Positions 5,557-7,929 of a DNA stretch of 7,929 bases are shown in pieces. How positions within the stretch are numbered: the first letter of the stretch is position 1; each line of letters starts with the position of its first letter. The translations under genes and the position numbers were made by a program. The stretch covers positions 13,841 through 21,769 of the forward strand of contig PCVQ01000007.1 of the NCBI GenBank assembly GCA_002796025.1, written 5' to 3'. This DNA comes from Candidatus Peregrinibacteria bacterium CG11_big_fil_rev_8_21_14_0_20_46_8 (GTDB lineage Bacteria > Patescibacteriota > Gracilibacteria > UBA1369 > UM-FILTER-53-11). The notes under the pieces are model-generated. The model was not told where the DNA came from and ran no database searches. It saw only the letters and a program-made list of their open reading frames with translations.

Positions 5557-5580
5557 ACACACGTGATCGCTCACCGACAA
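5552..5580 (-). promoter_or_regulatory. Promoter of the cyclophilin gene
   Basis: On the minus strand TTGTCG (5580-5575, 4 of 6 to TTGACA), 17 nt, then TATTAT (5557-5552, 5 of 6 to TATAAT). The predicted start at about 5545 leaves a 20-nt leader before the ATG at 5525. The -10 overlaps the TATAAT of the opposite promoter by five bases. Confidence 0.55.
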
Positions 5581-6846
5581 ATATTACGCAAAACCATAGA
5601 GCGCTTCTTGGCACTCTTAGTACAGATAAAGATATGGCGCGTTCGGCCGATTATTATCGGTATTACCGGCTCGGTGGGTAAGACAAGCGCGAAAGAAGCA
5701 GTCGCTACCGTGCTCGGCGCAAAGTATTCCGTATACCGTCCCCCCAAAAGTTATAATACTGAAATTGGACTACTGCTGGGGATTTTAGAGCAGACATCCG
5801 GATTTTCTTCACCGTATAAATGGCTCAAAGTTATTGCCGGTGCAAAATGGAATGCATTTTTTGGACGAAAGTATAAATTCTGGATTTTAGAGTATGGAGC
5901 AGATAAGCCCGGGGATATTCAGCACTTGCTCAAGTATGTGAAGCCTCACGTCGGGGTTATTACAAAGATCGAGCGCGTGCATCAAGCACGCGGGCAGTTT
6001 AAGGATGCCGATGCCGTCTTTCATGAAAAGAAACATCTCGCAACTTCGTTGGGGCACGATGGTATCGCAGTACTAAACTATGACGATGCACATCTCAAAC
6101 AGCTTGAGGGAAAACTGAAAGCAAAAACATTATGGTGGAATCGCGAGAAGGGCAGGCAGGGGATTGCTGCAAAAAACTTCCGCAATACGCTTAAAGGTTT
6201 TTCGGCAGATCTAACTTTTGACGATGAGAGTGCGCGTGCACACTTCCCGGTTTTAGGTTCGTACCATAGTAATATTTTTCTGCCAGCCATCTTGCTTGGA
6301 GCGCACTATGGAATCTCTTCTAAAAAAAGCATTGAAGCACTACAAGATTTTACGCTGCCGCCCGGCCGCATGTCCCTTATTCAAGGGATACATAATTCAC
6401 ACATTTTGGACAGCTCGTACAACGCCTCACCCACAGCAGTACTTGCTGCACTTGAACTGCTCAAAGAGCTTCCCGCAGAACGGAAAATTGCAGTTCTAGG
6501 AAATATGAACGAACTCGGTGAATATACCGAGGCAGCGCACAGAGAAATCGGGCGTGCACTTGACCCCTGGCTGGGATTACTCATTACTGTGGGCGATCTT
6601 GCAAGCACTATTGCCGAAGAGGCCTTGAAGCATGGACTCCAGAAATCTACAATAAAAATCCTGACTACCGCAGAAGAGGCCGGAGCACTCCTTAAAAAGG
6701 AGCTTCAGAAAAATGATCTTGTACTGTTTAAGGGCTCGCAAAATAAGGTTCGCCTCGAACGCGCAATAAAGATGGTTATGCAAGAGCCGCAGCGCGCAAA
6801 AGAACTCCTCTGCCGCCAAGAAGCAGAGTGGAAAAAGATTAATTAA
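5563..6846 (+). CDS. murF: MurF-like Mur ligase lacking most of the N-terminal substrate domain
   Basis: MurF adds D-Ala-D-Ala to UDP-MurNAc-tripeptide in the cytoplasm, using ATP. Numbering from the GTG start (427 residues): a short amphipathic, hydrophobic stretch (about 8-30), the P-loop GITGSVGKTSAKE (33-45), LEYGADKPGDI (109-119), EKK at 155-157 where Mur ligases carry the carbamylated lysine, then MurF-like SSYNASPTAVLAAL (284-297), VLGNMNELG (311-319) and FKGSQNKVRLER (389-400). The P-loop begins near residue 33 rather than after a roughly 80-100 residue UDP-binding domain as in typical MurF; a hydrophobic N-terminus of this kind is, from memory, common in Patescibacteria. I prefer GTG 5563 to ATG 5548 because the ATG lies just before the TATAAT and would not be transcribed from it. 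It leads a likely operon with holB. Another Mur-ligase specificity is possible. Confidence 0.85.
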   Translation: MIAHRQILRKTIERFLALLVQIKIWRVRPIIIGITGSVGKTSAKEAVATVLGAKYSVYRPPKSYNTEIGLLLGILEQTSGFSSPYKWLKVIAGAKWNAFFGRKYKFWILEYGADKPGDIQHLLKYVKPHVGVITKIERVHQARGQFKDADAVFHEKKHLATSLGHDGIAVLNYDDAHLKQLEGKLKAKTLWWNREKGRQGIAAKNFRNTLKGFSADLTFDDESARAHFPVLGSYHSNIFLPAILLGAHYGISSKKSIEALQDFTLPPGRMSLIQGIHNSHILDSSYNASPTAVLAALELLKELPAERKIAVLGNMNELGEYTEAAHREIGRALDPWLGLLITVGDLASTIAEEALKHGLQKSTIKILTTAEEAGALLKKELQKNDLVLFKGSQNKVRLERAIKMVMQEPQRAKELLCRQEAEWKKIN

Positions 6847-6853
6847 TATTCTC

Positions 6854-7768
6854 ATGTTCTACAACTGGAATCTTATCGGGCACGAAAAAGAGTTAGCGCT
6901 GCTTGAGCGCGACATTCGCAGCGGATCGACGAGCCATGCGTATCTTTTTGTCGGGCCAAAAAAAATCGGCAAATTCCGCGTAGCGCGTTCGTTTGCGACA
7001 ATCCTGCAATGCCCGGATAACTATTGCAAAAAATGCCCCACCTGTATTCAAATTGAAAAGCACGGCCATCCCGACACCATCGAATTTAAAGATACCGGCG
7101 AGACGCTAAAAATCGAGAGCGTACGAACCCTGATTGAGAGGCTCTCTCTCACGTCCCAAAGTAATTACAAAATCGTTTTAATGGAAAGCATCGACCGCCT
7201 GACTCTTGATGCGGCAAATGCACTATTAAAAATACTCGAGGAGCCGCCGCCAAAAACACTTTTTATTTTAACCGCAGAGTCGCTTCGCCGCGTGCTCCCT
7301 ACGATTGTATCGCGCGTACGGCGCATTACATTTACCATGCCTCCCCAAGAAAAGGTAAAAACTGCACTCGATACAATGTTCCCGGAAATAGATTCGGAAC
7401 TTCGGGCAAATGCACTTTTTTTGTCCCAAGGACGAAGCGGTCACGCTATTCAGCTTCTTCAAAATCCCGAAGCACTGCAGGAGTTGCTAGATATGTACCG
7501 CCATATTCAATTTCTCGATGAAAATGCAAGTATTGCAACACGAATGAATACTGTACAAGATTTGGTTAAAGAGAAAGAAACGAATAAACTAGAAACGTTC
7601 CTTCCGCTTTGCGCACACTACTTTCGGCAAAAAATGCTCTCCACAAAAAACTCTGCAGTACAACTTAAAACCATTGCAATCCTCAAACAACTCGATAGCA
7701 TTACAGAACTGATGCAGCGCAATGTAAATACTCGTCTTCTTCTCGAACACTTTATGCTTAGCCTATGA
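6854..7768 (+). CDS. holB: DNA polymerase III delta-prime subunit (clamp loader)
   Basis: Delta-prime is the stator subunit of the clamp loader that opens the sliding clamp at the replication fork. The 304-residue product has the AAA+ layout: LIGHEKELALL (7-17), SHAYLFVGPKKIGK (27-40), a zinc module with Cys53, Cys58, Cys61 and Cys64, a modified Walker B region IVLMESIDRL (107-116), DAANALLKILEEPPP (119-133) and sensor-1 region IVSRVRRITF (151-160), then a C-terminal helical collar domain (about 185-304). The P-loop ends GKF instead of GKT/GKS, and SRC is SRV with Arg154 kept. Loss of ATPase but retention of the arginine finger is expected for delta-prime rather than gamma/tau (DnaX). The ATG is 7 bases after the Mur ligase stop, and the TGA overlaps the next ATG by four bases. 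Confidence 0.93.
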   Translation: MFYNWNLIGHEKELALLERDIRSGSTSHAYLFVGPKKIGKFRVARSFATILQCPDNYCKKCPTCIQIEKHGHPDTIEFKDTGETLKIESVRTLIERLSLTSQSNYKIVLMESIDRLTLDAANALLKILEEPPPKTLFILTAESLRRVLPTIVSRVRRITFTMPPQEKVKTALDTMFPEIDSELRANALFLSQGRSGHAIQLLQNPEALQELLDMYRHIQFLDENASIATRMNTVQDLVKEKETNKLETFLPLCAHYFRQKMLSTKNSAVQLKTIAILKQLDSITELMQRNVNTRLLLEHFMLSL

Positions 7769-7929
7769 CACAAATTTTTATTGCGGCACTTGCCGCGGTT
7801 GGCATCATCTTCATAATCTATAAAAACTACGACCGTCTTCGCCGTATGGCGCGCAGCACAGAACAGGCAACGCCTACAGATACGGCTGACGAAGAATTAT
7901 TTGAAACTCCCATTAACCCCGTCAATGAG
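7765..7929 (+). CDS. Small single-pass membrane protein, N-terminal part, cut by window edge
   Basis: The ATG overlaps the delta-prime TGA (ATGA, 7765-7768), a classic coupled arrangement, and the frame stays open for 55 codons to the window end. Residues 1-19 (MTQIFIAALAAVGIIFIIY) form one membrane segment, followed by a basic stop-transfer stretch (KNYDRLRRMAR) and then an acidic, Thr/Pro-rich region with DTADEELFE. By the positive-inside rule the bulk lies in the cytoplasm with the N-terminus outside. I do not recognise the family; the visible part is too short to assign a function. Confidence 0.7.
   Translation, partial: MTQIFIAALAAVGIIFIIYKNYDRLRRMARSTEQATPTDTADEELFETPINPVNE

Noticed and set aside
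5548..5562. ATG 5548 as start of the Mur ligase
   Set aside because: It lies immediately before the TATAAT box and would be upstream of the predicted transcript start; GTG 5563 is in frame and well placed. A more distal promoter could rescue it, so this is not certain.
1..7929. Alternative genetic code (TGA read as Gly, as in Gracilibacteria)
   Set aside because: TGA ends the CcdA-like and delta-prime genes at natural family ends, and glycines in conserved motifs use GGN codons.
1..7929. CRISPR array, insertion sequence, tRNA or rRNA
   Set aside because: Looked for regular repeats, terminal inverted repeats with a transposase, and cloverleaf or rRNA motifs; none found.

Overview
The window looks like a stretch of a small, streamlined bacterial chromosome with moderate GC, using the standard stop codons (TAA, TAG and TGA all end genes here). 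Several traits recall Patescibacteria (Candidate Phyla Radiation) or a similar monoderm-like lineage: a MurF-type ligase almost without its N-terminal substrate domain, short compact genes, tight spacing, no recognisable Shine-Dalgarno sequence before any start, and several promoters that put the transcription start at or beside the start codon. The lineage is an inference; no rRNA or other decisive marker is present.

Layout. (1) 1-327, minus: the N-terminal 109 codons of IspG (MEP isoprenoid pathway). (2) 390-1985, plus: a 531-residue, probably all-helical protein of unknown function with about four divergent internal repeats. It diverges from ispG across a short region where two promoters interleave. 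(3) 3640-1992, minus: a three-gene operon of a four-helix membrane protein ending in CxxC, a membrane-anchored His/Cys-rich extracytoplasmic protein, and a CcdA/DsbD-type six-helix thiol-electron transporter. This is the best candidate for an undescribed system, probably extracytoplasmic thiol redox and/or metal handling. (4) 3772-4838, plus: the translation operon infC-rpmI-rplT, with infC starting at ATC. It ends at a two-way intrinsic terminator (about 4854-4879). (5) 5525-4905, minus: a lipoprotein cyclophilin (peptidyl-prolyl isomerase). (6) 5563-7929, plus: a MurF-like Mur ligase, the DNA polymerase III delta-prime subunit, and the start of a small single-pass membrane protein, closely spaced and probably co-transcribed.

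How they fit together: infC-rpmI-rplT supplies translation factors and is likely autoregulated through the rare start codon. The MurF-like ligase builds the peptidoglycan precursor and IspG contributes to isoprenoid (including carrier lipid) supply. The cyclophilin and the CcdA operon act on extracytoplasmic protein folding and thiol state. The divergent pair at about 5550 shares one near-symmetric -10 element. No mobile element, CRISPR array, tRNA or rRNA was seen, and no gene-free stretch exceeds about 130 bases.
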